Assembly: GCA_009823395.1 (NCBI GenBank)
Contig: CM020515.1
Location: forward strand, 12,532,489-12,596,488
Source: Thamnaconus septentrionalis
Lineage: Eukaryota; Chordata; Actinopteri; Tetraodontiformes; Monacanthidae
Direction of reading: 5' to 3'
Length of the DNA stretch: 64,000 nt
Shown: positions 49,325-60,999 of the stretch, piece by piece
Layout of the letters: each line of letters starts with the position of its first letter
Position numbering within the stretch: the stretch's first letter is position 1
Notes under the pieces: generated by a model
Databases searched by the model: none
Seen by the model: the letters and a program-made list of their open reading frames with translations, nothing else
Told to the model about the DNA's origin: nothing
Translations under genes and position numbers: made by a program

Positions 49325-50782
49325 GATGGCTATATTTTGATATATCAAGCGTCCCTTGATATAAAACTACAATGGAATGTCAACAAAAAGATGAGGAATT
49401 CTTTTCCTACCCATCTGGATATAGTTGTGTGCATCTCAAAAGGGCCAAAACTATTGCAAATGTCCATCTAATGCTATTTTTCTTTGTTAGGGGGCGTGGG
49501 GGTTGGGGCATCAGGTGCACTTGATTGTACTAATAAAACCTGCAACTTGTTCAGGAACATAACATAACAAAAAAGGAAGAAAACAAAAAGTAAAACAGAA
49601 GTGAAACTAGCACTGGGAATATATTTAAACTCTAACACACCCTGGTGTTTACGAGCCAGCTGAGGGAACGATTCCAGCGGCCGTCCAATGCCCGGATCAA
49701 GTGCTCGCCCCGGATCCCCACCACCAGAACCACCGCAGGGCTCAGTTAAGGCTGACCTCACAGTGCCTTGCTCGCTGCACCGGCAGGCTGCTAGTAAGGC
49801 AATCGCTAGCCTCCCTCAGCTGCAGGCCCGAGCAAATACGAGTCAAATAGATGCCAAGGAATTGGAAAGAATTAGAATAGTATTGTCTAAGCAGGGAAGA
49901 TGCGTAAATGACATCTCTCTCACACACACACACATACACACAGGAATAATTACAGCGCTGAGGGCGGAGTTCACCCTGCAGACGTGTCTGATTGTATGTC
50001 AGTTCGTTGCTTGTGCGCCGAAGTGCCAATGCGCTCAAACACACGTGTGCCTCAATTTTTTCGGGCCGGCAGAAGCGGCGATGCTGCTGCGGACTGCCAG
50101 AGTCCGATGACGCACCGCTGGGCTCTGCCGAGCGAGAAAAACAAGAACAAATGAATGACAACTAAAAAAAAAACAAACGCAAAAACAAAATTAAGGCACA
50201 CATGGGTTTGCACAAACACACCCGCGCACACACAGTAGTGGGAGGAAATCACACTGAAGTGCCCACAGGTCAGCTTATTCAAAGAGCCAGGTGCTTTTGT
50301 TTCAATTAGGAGGAGCAGGCTGGTGTTAAAAAAAAATAATACAAAAATGTCAAAGCGCTGATATTTTTTTCCTTTTCTGTTACAGTTTCCTCCGCCTGGG
50401 CCATGAATACATACATGGGTAACACACGGGGCACACTGGGAAACCCAGCCCAGTCAAAGTGCCAACATACAAACATGAATATAAACATGACAGATGAAAA
50501 AAAAAACAAAACCAAGAGCTGTGAGCGCGAGCATCATGTCCTTGCCGTAAAAAGCACTTCTTCCCCTTCCCTTCCCTTCCCCTCCCCCCTCACTTTTACA
50601 ATCACGTTAAAACGATGTCTGAGCAGAAGTCGACTTCACAGGAGTTAAAAAAAAACGCGTATTCTCTCGTGGCGAGATGCCCGTAAAGGTGGGAGCTTCG
50701 AGACGAGTCGGCTCACAGTGTTTCTCCAGAACAGCTTGGAGACGTTCGGAGGAGGTTTAAAGGATGTTTGTCTCAAAAAGAC

Positions 50783-50803
50783 AGAGAGAGAGAGAGAGAG
50801 AGA
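50783..50803. repeat. (GA)n microsatellite
   Basis: About ten AG units, followed by a poly-A run at 50820-50837. Confidence 0.88.
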
Positions 50804-51272
50804 AGGGGGGAGGGTGGCGAAAAAAAAAAAAAAAAAATGCCGTCGGCGGACGCTGTTCCCGTTTCATGAGTCCGTGAAGAGTTACAGTCGGTGATGAGTG
50901 GTGATGATTGGTCGGGCGTCTGAACTGCCCAGGACGGCCGATCTCTTATACGTCGGCCGCTCGGTGAAGTGGTCGCGCTAAGAACCATCGTCTACGGTTT
51001 CAATGACCAGGTGTGAGTTTTTCGTGTACGAGCAGAAGGGTGGAACAAGGAGGGGAAGGGGGCGCTAGAGAGAGAGAGAGCAGAAGAGGCTGCATATATG
51101 GGTGTCTTAGTGGGGGAACCTACTCGGACTGCCTATCATGGGAAAAGAGGGGGAACAACGTTAGAAAGGAGATGAGTGCTTCTATCTGCCTACCAGCCCT
51201 GTTTAATGTCCACAGAGCAGGAGGTTCGCGGAGGCGTGGCCTCCTGCAGGGGGCGTGGCCTCTGTGGGTGTG

Positions 51273-51327
51273 TAGGTGAGTGTTTGTGTGAGTGTGTGTG
51301 TGAGTGTGTGTGTGTGTGTGTGTGTGT
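51273..51327. repeat. imperfect (GT)n repeat
   Basis: GT-rich tract with GA interruptions, within about 120 bases of the tfap4 stop codon and probably in its 3' UTR. Confidence 0.88.
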
Positions 51328-51389
51328 TCGGTGTGTTGGCGAGCGCCTTGTGGAGCCGAGGGCTTGGCCCGCTCCGGTGGGGGAGGGCC

Positions 51390-51542
51390 TCACGGCAGCG
51401 AGCAGTCGTCGGGCCCGTCGCTGTTGGACGCCGTGTCGGAACCTGCCGCGTCGGAGAGGACGCGACCCGACGAGACGATGACGGCCCGCCGCTGCTCCTC
51501 CTCGCAGCCCTTCGCCTGGGTGCCCTCGATGTGTTGGATTGC
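51390..51542 (-). CDS. tfap4: tfap4 coding exon 7: C-terminus
   Basis: Acceptor ctacag|, stop TGA at 51390-51392, 153 nt. It encodes AIQHIEGTQAKGCEEEQRRA and a Ser/Asp-rich acidic end (SDTASNSDGPDDCSLP), shorter than in human. Confidence 0.94.
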   Translation of the reverse strand, partial: AIQHIEGTQAKGCEEEQRRAVIVSSGRVLSDAAGSDTASNSDGPDDCSLP

Positions 51543-54500
51543 CTGTAGGAGGGGGGAGGGGAGAGCGGCAAGCGGAGCGAGATCAGCATCCAACAGCACC
51601 ATCTAGTGTTTGGTGTCAAAATCCAGCACAGCCATTGTCCTCTCATGCACTCCTGACTGTTTCTTTTTAAAGTATTACATTTTGAAGATGCTGTAAAATA
51701 ATTCATGTAATGATGATGACAAATATATAATGGAAAAAAACCTAATATTATTATGTTATTTCTATTACACATTGTACATATTATGATTAATAATAGATTA
51801 CCATCATTGAATGGTGTAAAGCACATAAGTGGTAATCTTGTCCTGCAAGACCCCACTTTGAGAAGGATGGAGATACAAAATTTCTTGTATAAATCTGCAT
51901 TTCCACGTTGTTTGCTGCAATATACCTTTATATCAATCGTATATTATCGTGTAATTGGCTAAAATGTTCAGACTATTGAAAATATTCTCTGAGGTCGTCG
52001 GTGCGATACACAAAAAAACAATGCCAGCGGAGGAAGTCCACAGCCATGTTTTTGGACCAGCTCGTCCGCCATCTTACTTGGACGATGGTGTCCAGATTCT
52101 GCCGAGATGTGGACGGCGTGTTGATGACCGACGCCGGGCCCATGGTTACCACAGTGACGTGATGGGGCAGGACAGGCTGAGCAGGTGCGGGGACAATGAC
52201 CGTGGCGTGATGCGTTGGCGCAGGCGGCGTCGCCGGGGCCAAGACCTGTCGAGAGACGAGCAGTTTTGTGTCAAGACGGCTCGAGAGGGAGCTGAAGAAA
52301 CAGAATATCTCATTTTTTACTGTTGTGAAACAAGGAGAGTTTGTCTTTTTGCTGATAAAAAGTAAACTGGTTCATATAATTGTAGGTATTTGGCACCAAA
52401 ATAAACATTTTCAGAACAAAATGTACATGTTCAATAAAAATCTCTTTCTCTACTTTGGCTATCTTTTGCAAGACTGAAGCCAGCTGGGGCAAAAGTGAAC
52501 AAACCTCCGGTCTGCAATTACTTTTTTTATTATTATTATGAATTTATGATTCAAAGTCCAAAGAAAATCTACTTTAGCCATTTTGGCAAAGAGAAACTGC
52601 AAGGCTATAGCCGATGGTGCATTTAGAAAAGATTTAATTTCCTGTTCCTGTTTCCATCTTAAATAAGAGAGCAGCAGTCTGGTTCCCCCTGCAGCCTCCA
52701 GCTGCTACAGGTCTGGCCGAGCAGACAGCAACCCGGCCTATTGATTTGGCATCATGTTTTAGAGCGGGTCGGCCTGCAGAAAGGGGATACTGAGGCCGTC
52801 AGGGAAGAGACGACCGCAGCCGACCCAATCTGTGCACCGCTTATTTAACGTACAGCGTAAATTTGTCTTCGCCGCCGCCGGCCTTTCTTCCAGACCAGGA
52901 GGAGAACGTCACGTGCGACCGACCGTGAGACATCCACAGAACGTCATGAGGTTGGTTCAGCTGTGCGCAATGTGAAATCTCTTTCAACGCGAGTGACGCA
53001 CAGTCTGCCGCCACACAGGGGAGGGAGCAATGGGCCCTGATGACTGATGAGTTTGGCTGAAGGAAGCCAAAAATAAACATTTCGCCTCCCCACCGAAAAA
53101 AGGCCCCATTTTGTACAAAACCCTCACAGTCCATGTTTTCTGACAATGGTGTGTCTCAATCCTGTCAGTGAACCACTGAGAAACGAGAAAAGTCCATCTT
53201 GTGCTTATTTTGCTTGGCTTTGTTCTTGAAAATAAGTGCTAAAGCACGAGGCGCTGGACATCGACTCTTTGTGACGTCACAAAGGACAATGAGAACTCAC
53301 TGATAGCTCTCCTAACTTAGCGACAAGGTGCTCAACCAGGTGTTTATTGTGCTCACTGAGTCCACCATGTACAACAAAGCGTCAGTTTAGCCGCTAAAAG
53401 TCAGTGTTTTGCAACAGGCTGCACACAGAAAATCTAATTATTAATCAATTGTATGAATCTGTGCCGCTGGATTCCGGCCTGAAAAGCAGAGATCTGAAAA
53501 CAGCTAATTTAATATATATGACTCATAATAATAGAACAACCTTTAATATAAACTCAGGTCAGAGTGTTTGGCTTTAAATTGTTGATGTAAGCCAGTGGTT
53601 CTCAAACTTTCTCTGTCACGCCCCACCTTGGAGGAAGAAAATTTTTCATGCTAGAAGTCCCAAATTTGACATGGCTGTGTCTTGAGGGATCCCGATGAAC
53701 CTGCAAGTGGCCCCATGTCTCTAGGACAAAGTTGACTTTTGACCCCATAGACTTGCATGGCATTAGGGCAGTGGTTCTCAAACTTTCTCTGTCACGCCCA
53801 CCTTGGAGGAAGAAAATTTTTCATGTGCGCTAAGTCATAATATCGCATCAGTCGCGGCGTAGATCACATATTGATGCAAAGGTGTTTGATTACGTTTTAT
53901 CAGCGCTCTAAAACTGTTCATTGTCCTCTGACGCCGAAACGATCGCTGCGCGGCGCGAGCCGGCCGCGGAGGTGCACCCCGCTTCTACAGCCAAAAGTGG
54001 CCAACAACAAAGAACAGTGGCCACCGCCGAACTCCTGAATTCTTCTTTTCGTGCCTGTCAAATATTTGTCCATCCTGTGTACCTGAGCAGTGTTTTTCTT
54101 AGCTACAACCTACTGAACACTTTTTGTGAAAACATTAGTTCCCCCGGGCGCCTTGTCTCCCTCCCGCCGCTGTTTTGCGCCCCCCCCCAGACGTGAATCT
54201 GCACCCCCCAGGGGGAGCACACCACACACTTTGAGAAACACTGATTTAAGCAGATGAAGGCAGGCAGGAGACACTGTCATGTTTTCTTCGAACGCCCCTC
54301 CTCAACATTTTCTGCATCATGAGTCATGTGCACCAGAGCACAGATCCATTTTCAGGGGTCTGTCCCCTCCCACCTCAAGCACTCCCAATGATGTCATAAC
54401 AGACTGCAAGTCCCTGCAATCGGCTACTTGCCTTTAAAAGAGCGCAAACAAACTATCTGTGTGTGTTAAAAATAACCATTTATCTTTAATCTCTTCTGTC

Positions 54501-57500
54501 ATGATGCTGATGAGCTCATTCAACAGGAAACCTGTGATGTTCTGAGCATCAGATGTGTGAAAGTTTAAAAACCACTCGTTTGGCATCGTAGCACAGTTGT
54601 GTTTGTGCGTGAGTCAGATGGCCATGTTGATGGCTCCCACCTGTGGGCTGTGGGCTGGAGTGCTGTCCAGCTCCAGCTGCAGCTGACCCAGGCTCTGCTG
54701 GTCCTGGACCTGCAGGGCGATTGCCTTCAGTTTTTCAGGGTACAGCTGGGCGTCCAGAGCGCGCATCTGCCACAAAACGGGGGCAGCGGAGTAGAAGTTA
54801 GCGCCGACGCGACCGTCAGCGCGGACTCTTGCGTGCTCGCTGGCGCCCTCACCTGATCTTCCAGTATCATCCTGACCGAGCGCTCTTTCTCCAGCTGCTG
54901 CCGCAACTCGATCATCTCCCTCCTCAGGTCTTCGGTCTTCTCCTCCTCCAGGATGTCCGGGGAGCCGATCCCCTCGTCCTTCTCTTCCGCGCGCCTCCTC
55001 TTGGGAGACGAGCCGCTCAGCTCCTACAGACAGCGAGACAAACTTTGCAATCAGCGCCAGAACGGGGCCGGAGACCAACTGGTTTGTTCACGGTTTGTGG
55101 CTGGCGACAGTTTACTTGTATGATTCTTTTCAGCTGGCTGTTCTGCTGCAATAGCCGCGTCTTCTCCTGCTCCAAAGTGAAAATGTATTCCGCCGTCTGT
55201 TGCAGGATGGCGGCCTGGCGACAGAAAAGACAAGGCATGTTGTGAGGGTTGATTTCAGGCCTTGGTGCCGGCGTGCAGCTCGTCGGCCAAGTGGGATCTC
55301 TGTTTCAATCGCACCTTGCTGAGTTTCTCTCCATCGCTGTGAGGGATGAGCGTTTTGAGTGACTGGAATCCAGCGTTGATGCTCTGCATGCGCCGACGCT
55401 CGTTGCTGTTGGCGATCTCTCGGCGGATTCGCCTCTCCTGGTCCCGGGCCGTTTCTGGGGTCAAAGGAATGTTGGCCAGACTGCAGTGGAGGAGAGATTA
55501 GGAAACGCTTCAGCAATGTGTACACTGTGAAAGGACTTTACCTGCATCTCGTTCCGAAAAACTATTTTAAATTCCATGATAAGCAACCTAACTACTGGAG
55601 GTCTAGCGTTTGCCTCAAACATATACCTCAAAACAGCATAAAATAATTGGAATTCCTGTTCATTTTACTTTATTTTGGCAGATTAATATGGAAATATATC
55701 GTTCCCGTGTTGCTTTTCTGGGATTCTGATTCATAAATTAAAAAAATAAGTATGTTTTCGGTGAATTAAAATGAAGGAGTATTTCCTATTCGGTGCTGGC
55801 TCAATACCAACTCAGTCTCGTCTTTGCACCTCTGGTTGCATGTGTCTCTGAGGTGTAAGATGAGCAGTGGATGGCTCTATAAACATCACCACCATAAAAG
55901 TGTGGTGAGAGGACTCTGCCATATGGTGTAATTCAGTTGAGGGGGGAGAGAGAGGCTTCCTCTACCATCCACAGTATCGGGCACAGTATCTCTGCTACGA
56001 GCAAAGCCAAGCCGCGCTCTTATCTGTACTGACTCAGCTGCCTCAGCGCAAACACTGGGAACAATTGTGCAGACACAGATGAGTGTGTGTGCGTGCATGC
56101 GTGTGTATGTGTGTGAGATGCAGACACAAACACACGCACACTCGAACCAATGCTGCAGTGACACATCCAACAAACACATCCGCAGCCAAACCGTGACCAA
56201 GTGGGCCTGGACTTCACCATATCGAACGAGCACAAAAGCACTATTTGGGGAACAGATGTGGTCCAAATTGGATGAAGGCTTCCAACAGCAGTATATGTAC
56301 CAGGGCAACCCAAGTGTGCTCAATAGACGGAACTGATAATTGATTTATGGTCATGATTTTTGGATCATTTTGCAAGCATTGATATCAGTCTAATTTTAAG
56401 AAAATGTGAAAAAAAAAATTCTCTGTCATAAGAGAGCAGTTTATGGCAAAATGCCTCGTTTAAAGTAATTATATCTGATACATAACATTACGGTTTACAG
56501 GAGCACGTAGCTCATCAAAGGGTGGAAATAACTTTCAAAATACAAGATATATACCAGCTATCCATCAGTTCATAATACTAATTAAATACGGAAAAAGAAT
56601 TGGCGTGTTTAGTCTGTTATAAAAATGTTGATCATGGAACAGTTTTGTCCATTTCACAGTCAAACGCCCAGTTTGCTCGTCTTGTTCCATATCTAATTAA
56701 AACGACACATTTTAAGAAGCGATTCGCGACTGGGAGTTAAATCAAAAACAAAATAAGAGCGGACTACATTTCCCAGACTGCCCACGTCACTGGCAGCAGT
56801 CAGTCGCAACGGCAACAGCAGATCCCTCCGCCTCCGTCTTCAAACAGCCTTGTGGACGTATCGCAAAGGCCTTCCGCAACACACACACCCCCTTCATAAT
56901 AACGCCTCGTTTTAACTCTTCAGACCAGCCGCCACCGGCAAACATTCACCCAGAGATTCCAAATACCAGCTAAAACGAGAAAATAAAAAAAATATTTAGC
57001 GGGTCAGAAGTGCCCTCTCCGTCACCGCGGTACCCGATACCCCCCCACACACCACCACGCTCCGACCAGACTTTTCGTGTCCTCCGCCATTACAACAATG
57101 CGGCAGGCAGCATGGCAGAGGTGCGGGGCGAAAAGACGCAGTGGAGAGGACTCGCTAGCGCCAGCGAGAGGCGCCGAAACGCGACTTAAACTAGCACCGC
57201 GGCGGGAGCAGACGAGTTAGGGCAGCGGTTGGACATTTTTTTTTTTTCCACGGCTGCGGCAGCAGCACGGAACGGGGCGCAAAGAACAGGAAACTAACGC
57301 CAGAGAAGCTGCTCATCAATTTCGAGCGCAAGCCACAAGCATGGCCGCACCACCCACAACATCTGAGCGAAGTCGCTCCGCTCCGCTCCCCTAGAACTGA
57401 GCCCCCCTTCGTCGCCTTCCACCCGACCCGAGTATAACTTGTCGCATGCAAATCACTGCAACCTATGGGTGACACTGGAGAAGAGGGGCAAAACGAGGAT

Positions 57501-57965
57501 AAACAGAGCGGAGGGGATGCGCCTCGGGAGCGGGGTAGCAGCATGGTGTCCGCGCAACCACGTGGTTTGTGTTTGTTCGCCACAAAATACGTCGATTTCG
57601 CACTCGAATATGCCAAATAACACACCGAGGCGGCTGCCGGGATGTGAGTGGAAGCTCCCGCTCGGCCGGATCGGTGTGTAAATCCAGCATTTGACGCTAA
57701 TTAATTCCCAGAGCGCCCCGCGAGTGGGTCGTGTACACAATAACAGAGCAGCAGGATGAAGCATGTTGCCTCTGCGCCGTCGGTGAAGTGCGTGTGCGCC
57801 CCAAAACAGATGGCTCCCCGCAATAATAACCAGCGAATACAGCGTGTTGCGTGACGCGCGGGTCACCTGTACGTACCTACAAAGACCTCCGATCACGTCT
57901 TTCTCCGTTTTCCTGAAATGTTGCAAGGAGGGCACCTTCTGAGCTGGTACCATGAAATACTCCAT
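51390..57965 (-). CDS. tfap4: transcription factor AP-4, seven coding exons
   Basis: AP-4 is a nuclear bHLH-leucine zipper factor that binds CAGCTG as a homodimer and represses or activates cell-cycle and differentiation genes. Coding exons are 57965-57877, 55480-55315, 55214-55116, 55023-54853, 54766-54641, 52245-52078 and 51542-51390. They total 972 nt in phase and give 323 residues (human 338). The basic region is about 46-61 (RRIRREIANSNERRR), the helix-loop-helix about 62-102, with a first zipper after it (about 97-118). KRRR (127-130) could be a nuclear signal. A second zipper lies at about 151-177. The start MEYFMVPAQKVPSLQHFRKT is almost identical to mammals. The Gln/Pro-rich segment after exon 5 is shorter than in human. 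Identity is certain. Confidence 0.97.
52078..52245 (-). CDS. tfap4: tfap4 coding exon 6: proline/histidine region
   Basis: Acceptor cgacag| and donor GTCCAA|gtaaga, 168 nt. It encodes APTHHATVIVPAPAQPVLPH and VTVVTMGPASVIN to TSRQNLDTIVQ, well conserved with human. Confidence 0.94.
53268..53283. repeat. dispersed CRE-like palindrome, copy 4
   Basis: TTTGTGACGTCACAAA, in tfap4 intron 5; it contains TGACGTCA. Confidence 0.8.
53593..54243. mobile_element. nonautonomous hAT-type element with duplicated 5' end
   Basis: It starts CAGTGGTTCTCAAACTTT, the typical hAT Charlie-like terminus, and ends with actttgagaaacactg, its imperfect complement. It is flanked by 8-bp duplications atgtaagc (53585-53592) and atttaagc (54244-54251), 7 of 8 identical. 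The terminal sequence occurs a second time at 53769, so about 176 bp at the left end are tandemly duplicated. No transposase frame remains. Confidence 0.82.
54641..54766 (-). CDS. tfap4: tfap4 coding exon 5
   Basis: Acceptor tggcag| and donor CCACAG|gtggga, 126 nt. It encodes MRALDAQLYPEKLKAIALQV and a Gln/Leu-rich stretch shorter than in mammals. Confidence 0.9.
54853..55023 (-). CDS. tfap4: tfap4 coding exon 4: basic patch, second zipper
   Basis: Acceptor ctgtag| and donor GATCAG|gtgagg, 171 nt. It carries SSPKRRRAEEKDEGIGSPD and the heptad region LRREMIELRQQLEKERSV. Confidence 0.95.
55116..55214 (-). CDS. tfap4: tfap4 coding exon 3: helix 2, first zipper
   Basis: Acceptor cgccag| and donor ATACAA|gtaaac, 99 nt. 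It encodes AAILQQTAEYIFTLEQEKTR, then a leucine heptad stretch. Confidence 0.95.
55315..55480 (-). CDS. tfap4: tfap4 coding exon 2: basic region, helix 1
   Basis: Acceptor ctgcag| and donor AGCAAG|gtgcga, 166 nt. It begins LANIPLTPET and carries the DNA-contacting NSNERRRMQSINAGFQSLK. Confidence 0.96.
55481..57876 (-). other. tfap4 intron 1 with CpG-rich 5' part
   Basis: The distal part (55481-56740) is AT-rich. The part nearest exon 1 (56750-57876) is CpG-rich and carries ZNF143-type and YY1-type motifs. Confidence 0.85.
56763..56782 (+). promoter_or_regulatory. ZNF143/STAF-type motif
   Basis: ACTACATTTCCCAGACTGCC is close to the ZNF143 consensus ACTACAATTCCCAGCATGCC, a promoter-proximal element of many CpG-island genes. 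It lies at the edge of the CpG-rich block in tfap4 intron 1. Confidence 0.6.
57877..57965 (-). CDS. tfap4: tfap4 coding exon 1
   Basis: ATG at 57965; MEYFMVPAQKVPSLQHFRKT to VIGGLC; donor TGTAG|gtacgt; 89 nt. Confidence 0.95.
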
Positions 57966-58170
57966 GCTCGCCTCTCGCCAGTTTGGTCCCCTCTCTCCCT
58001 CTCTCACACACAAACAGCAGGGTCCGAAGAATTAAATAAAAAGGGGGGAATGATGAGACGGAGAGTTAAATCATTGATTAAAGAAAAAAATCCTTGGGGA
58101 TAATGTAGATCCACGGCGTGCGTAATCTAGTAGTTTGAGGCTGGAGAGAGTTGTAATGTTACTCGACTTC

Positions 58171-58808
58171 CAGCTGATGGGGTTCCCTCGTTGTGTGTGG
58201 CGCTCTACCTCGCTCCCTCTCCTCTCCCTCCCCTTTCTCTCTCTGCATGACCGTGTGTGTGTGTGCGTGTGTGCGCAGCTGATCGGATGGCTTTCAAGGC
58301 GGGAAACAGCTGGTAGGAGTCACTGCACTCGCAAAAAAAGCACCTCCTTCCGCAGAGACACGGGACTACATGTAAACAAAGGAGCACCTATTTATCACAG
58401 AATTAAACCTAGCACGGCCAAAAGTGATCGCAGAAAGATAAACGTTGTTTTTGTTTTTGTTTTTTATAATTAAGGGCACATCATTACTCTCAATTAGAAT
58501 ACTTTCTATGCATAGATTAAGGATAAATAATCCCCTATGTATATTGTAAAACAGATCCAAATGAGGTATTTCTCTCCTAAGGCGTTTTGTTGAGCATTCA
58601 AAAACAATGCCCAAAAAAATGAACGTATGAAAAGCACAGTGTCTGATTACAGGCTAAGTAACACAGCCCGGAGGCATGTGTTTTGGGACAATTAAAAGGC
58701 GTCAATGTTGCACAGCTGAATATTGGTGGTGGTAAATAAAGAGCGGGAGTACTACAGGGGCGGATACTGACATCAGCTGAGATAAGCGAACAGTCGAGGG
58801 ATCAGCTG
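58171..58808 (-). promoter_or_regulatory. cluster of six CAGCTG boxes upstream of tfap4
   Basis: CAGCTG occurs at 58171, 58276, 58307, 58713, 58774 and 58803, all 0.2-0.85 kb upstream of the tfap4 start codon. CAGCTG is the binding site of AP-4 itself, so autoregulation is plausible but inferred. Confidence 0.5.
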
Positions 58809-58843
58809 ACGACCTGGCAGGCGCAGCAGCAGCACCGGGGACG

Positions 58844-58863
58844 GCTGCTGCTGCTGCTGCCTG
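58844..58863. repeat. (GCT)n trinucleotide repeat
   Basis: Six GCT units upstream of tfap4. Confidence 0.88.
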
Positions 58864-60999
58864 CTAGTAGCAGCGACCCACTTCGAACTGTCACCCGAAA
58901 TGACTGAACGCCCGCGGAGTCGTCGAGACAGCAATTCTACTTCCAAGGGTCTCGGCTTTGAAGCAGTCACAACTAGGGAGAAAGTGGATTTCCCCCCCCT
59001 CAGTTTTTTCGGACCCGGAAGTGAGAAAAGCTGCGACGGATTTGTTTTTTTGTTTTTTTGGTGGTGTCACATGATCACTTTTATGAATCACCCGAGCAGC
59101 ACCCATGGCTTGCGCTGGCACCGTCAATCTCTCATTTCACCAACATTTCTGGTTCTACCGTTCATATGTAGGTCACTTACAACTAGGATTAAAAATTAAA
59201 ATCCAATTGCTGTGAATTTTCTTTAGCATAAACACCAGGGCAAGGTAACAACACAGGAATTAGTTATTTAGCATCAAACATATTAGGGTTAGGGTTCCAT
59301 ACAAATAAAGTTAATTGCTTGTGTGTATATTGTATCTCATTTAATCAGACATACACACAGTGTACATTAAAGGGTGTATGTATTTAACAATTTAACATTA
59401 TTACATTTGCATATTTGTTCAAACACTTTACTAATATTCATGCTAATTCGTTCCATATTGCCAGACATTACCCCGGGGCCCATTGACGGTCACAACATGC
59501 GAAATGAAAACTCCAGTCAATCAAAAGTCACAAAAGTTGTTTGTTTGTTTGTTTGTGTACATTTAAGAAACTTAAATATGAATATCCTAAAAGAAATTAT
59601 TCATAAATACCAATTAACAAACAACCAAGCCCAGAAAATAAATCTAATTTTGCGATTTTACATCGAAATCAAAGTAAACATGTAAAGTGAAAGCTTTATT
59701 TTTTAAACTGATCTGGGAAAAAATATAGCCAGAAAATAAATCCTAGCCTGAGCAGTATGTCTAGAAACTCATTTGCCTTTGGCAGAATTTCAGTGCACAG
59801 TCAAGCTGATTAAAGCTTTTTTTAATAATAATTTTTAAAAAATCCTTTGAGGATTCAGTTCTTCTCCAGTGTACTTTTCCGCCCTCTGGTGGTGAGTAAT
59901 CACAAAAACAAATATTTTTGATCATGAAGAATTTTCTTTTTTTCCCTTTTTTTTCTAAACCTTATTATGAGTCAATGCGAAGTTTTAAAAAGTAGCATTT
60001 GACTTGAAAAGCAATTTAATTGTATCTTCAGGTTCATTAGAATTCCTTGTACATGAAGTTGTTGAGAATAAAGTAGTAAAAAAAAAAGTGATGCGCAATG
60101 CAGTGGCATTAAACTTCAAGTGCTATATTTATGTTTTTCCCATTTACAGTGTAAATGCTTAATTCACTGTAAATTTCACAGTGAATGACATAGTGAACAG
60201 ATGGGTTTGGTCTTTCAGATGTTTACTGACAGTTTCTCCGGGCATTGCTTTCTCACAAATATGTGGTAAAGTATTAGCTAAGAAAGCATATTATTGGCAG
60301 TTTTAATGATGTCCCACTTGATGTCACATAACGTAACAACTGTTACTTGTTTCTAATGACATTACCTTACACTGGAGAAAAAACTGTCAATATGCTCGGA
60401 ACTCAAACTGAACGTAATGATCTATTATTTTTTGAGATCGTAAACTTGTGCTTATATGGGTTGTATTTTGTTTCTTTGTGTGTTTTTGGTGCAGTTATAT
60501 TTAGTGTTCTTGGTGTAGGGTTAGGGTTCTGAAAATCAACTGGAGTCAGTAGCTGGCCATCTTCTTTTCATTGTTCAAATAAATATTTTTTTTCTGGCAG
60601 TTAATTTCCAACAATGAAGGTGTCCATTTGATTTGAAAATTTAGTTTATCTAAGTATGAATTCGCACTACCGAAACAAATTCCTATGTGTTTACACAAAT
60701 GGCAAATAAAGGAATCTGAATCTGTACATTCTGTTGTCCATTTTCATAAAAGGAACCAAATAAATATTAAATATCCTTAAAGAATGACCAACAAACAATA
60801 TGATAGTTGGTTAGTTAAACGCCTCACTTATCACCCTTTCAGCACACTTTGTTCAACATGTTGTGAGATTTTTTTTTTTTCCCCTTCCTCGTGGGTGGGC
60901 CTAAACACCAGTACTGGAAAAATCCTTTTCTACGTGAGGTCAGAAGTTTTCGTTACGCAACTTTTGGGGGGTTTTTTTCGCCCAGAGAGACGGAGATGA

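Larger units (their letters stand above)
46283..51389. other. srl upstream and tfap4 3' region
   Basis: No coding exon was recognised. 46440-48480 is mostly AT-rich intergenic DNA with one CRE-like palindrome (46502-46516). 48500-51389 is the likely 3' UTR or downstream flank of tfap4, rich in A, GA and TG runs. Confidence 0.65.
52246..54640 (-). other. tfap4 intron 5, with a hAT insertion
   Basis: The intron between coding exons 5 and 6. It contains a 651-bp hAT-type element (53593-54243) and a CRE-like palindrome (53268-53283). No coding sequence was seen. Confidence 0.85.

Noticed and set aside
59282..59295. Short TTAGGG runs (also near 60519)
   Set aside because: Only about two units each; too short for an interstitial telomere and expected by chance in AT-rich DNA.
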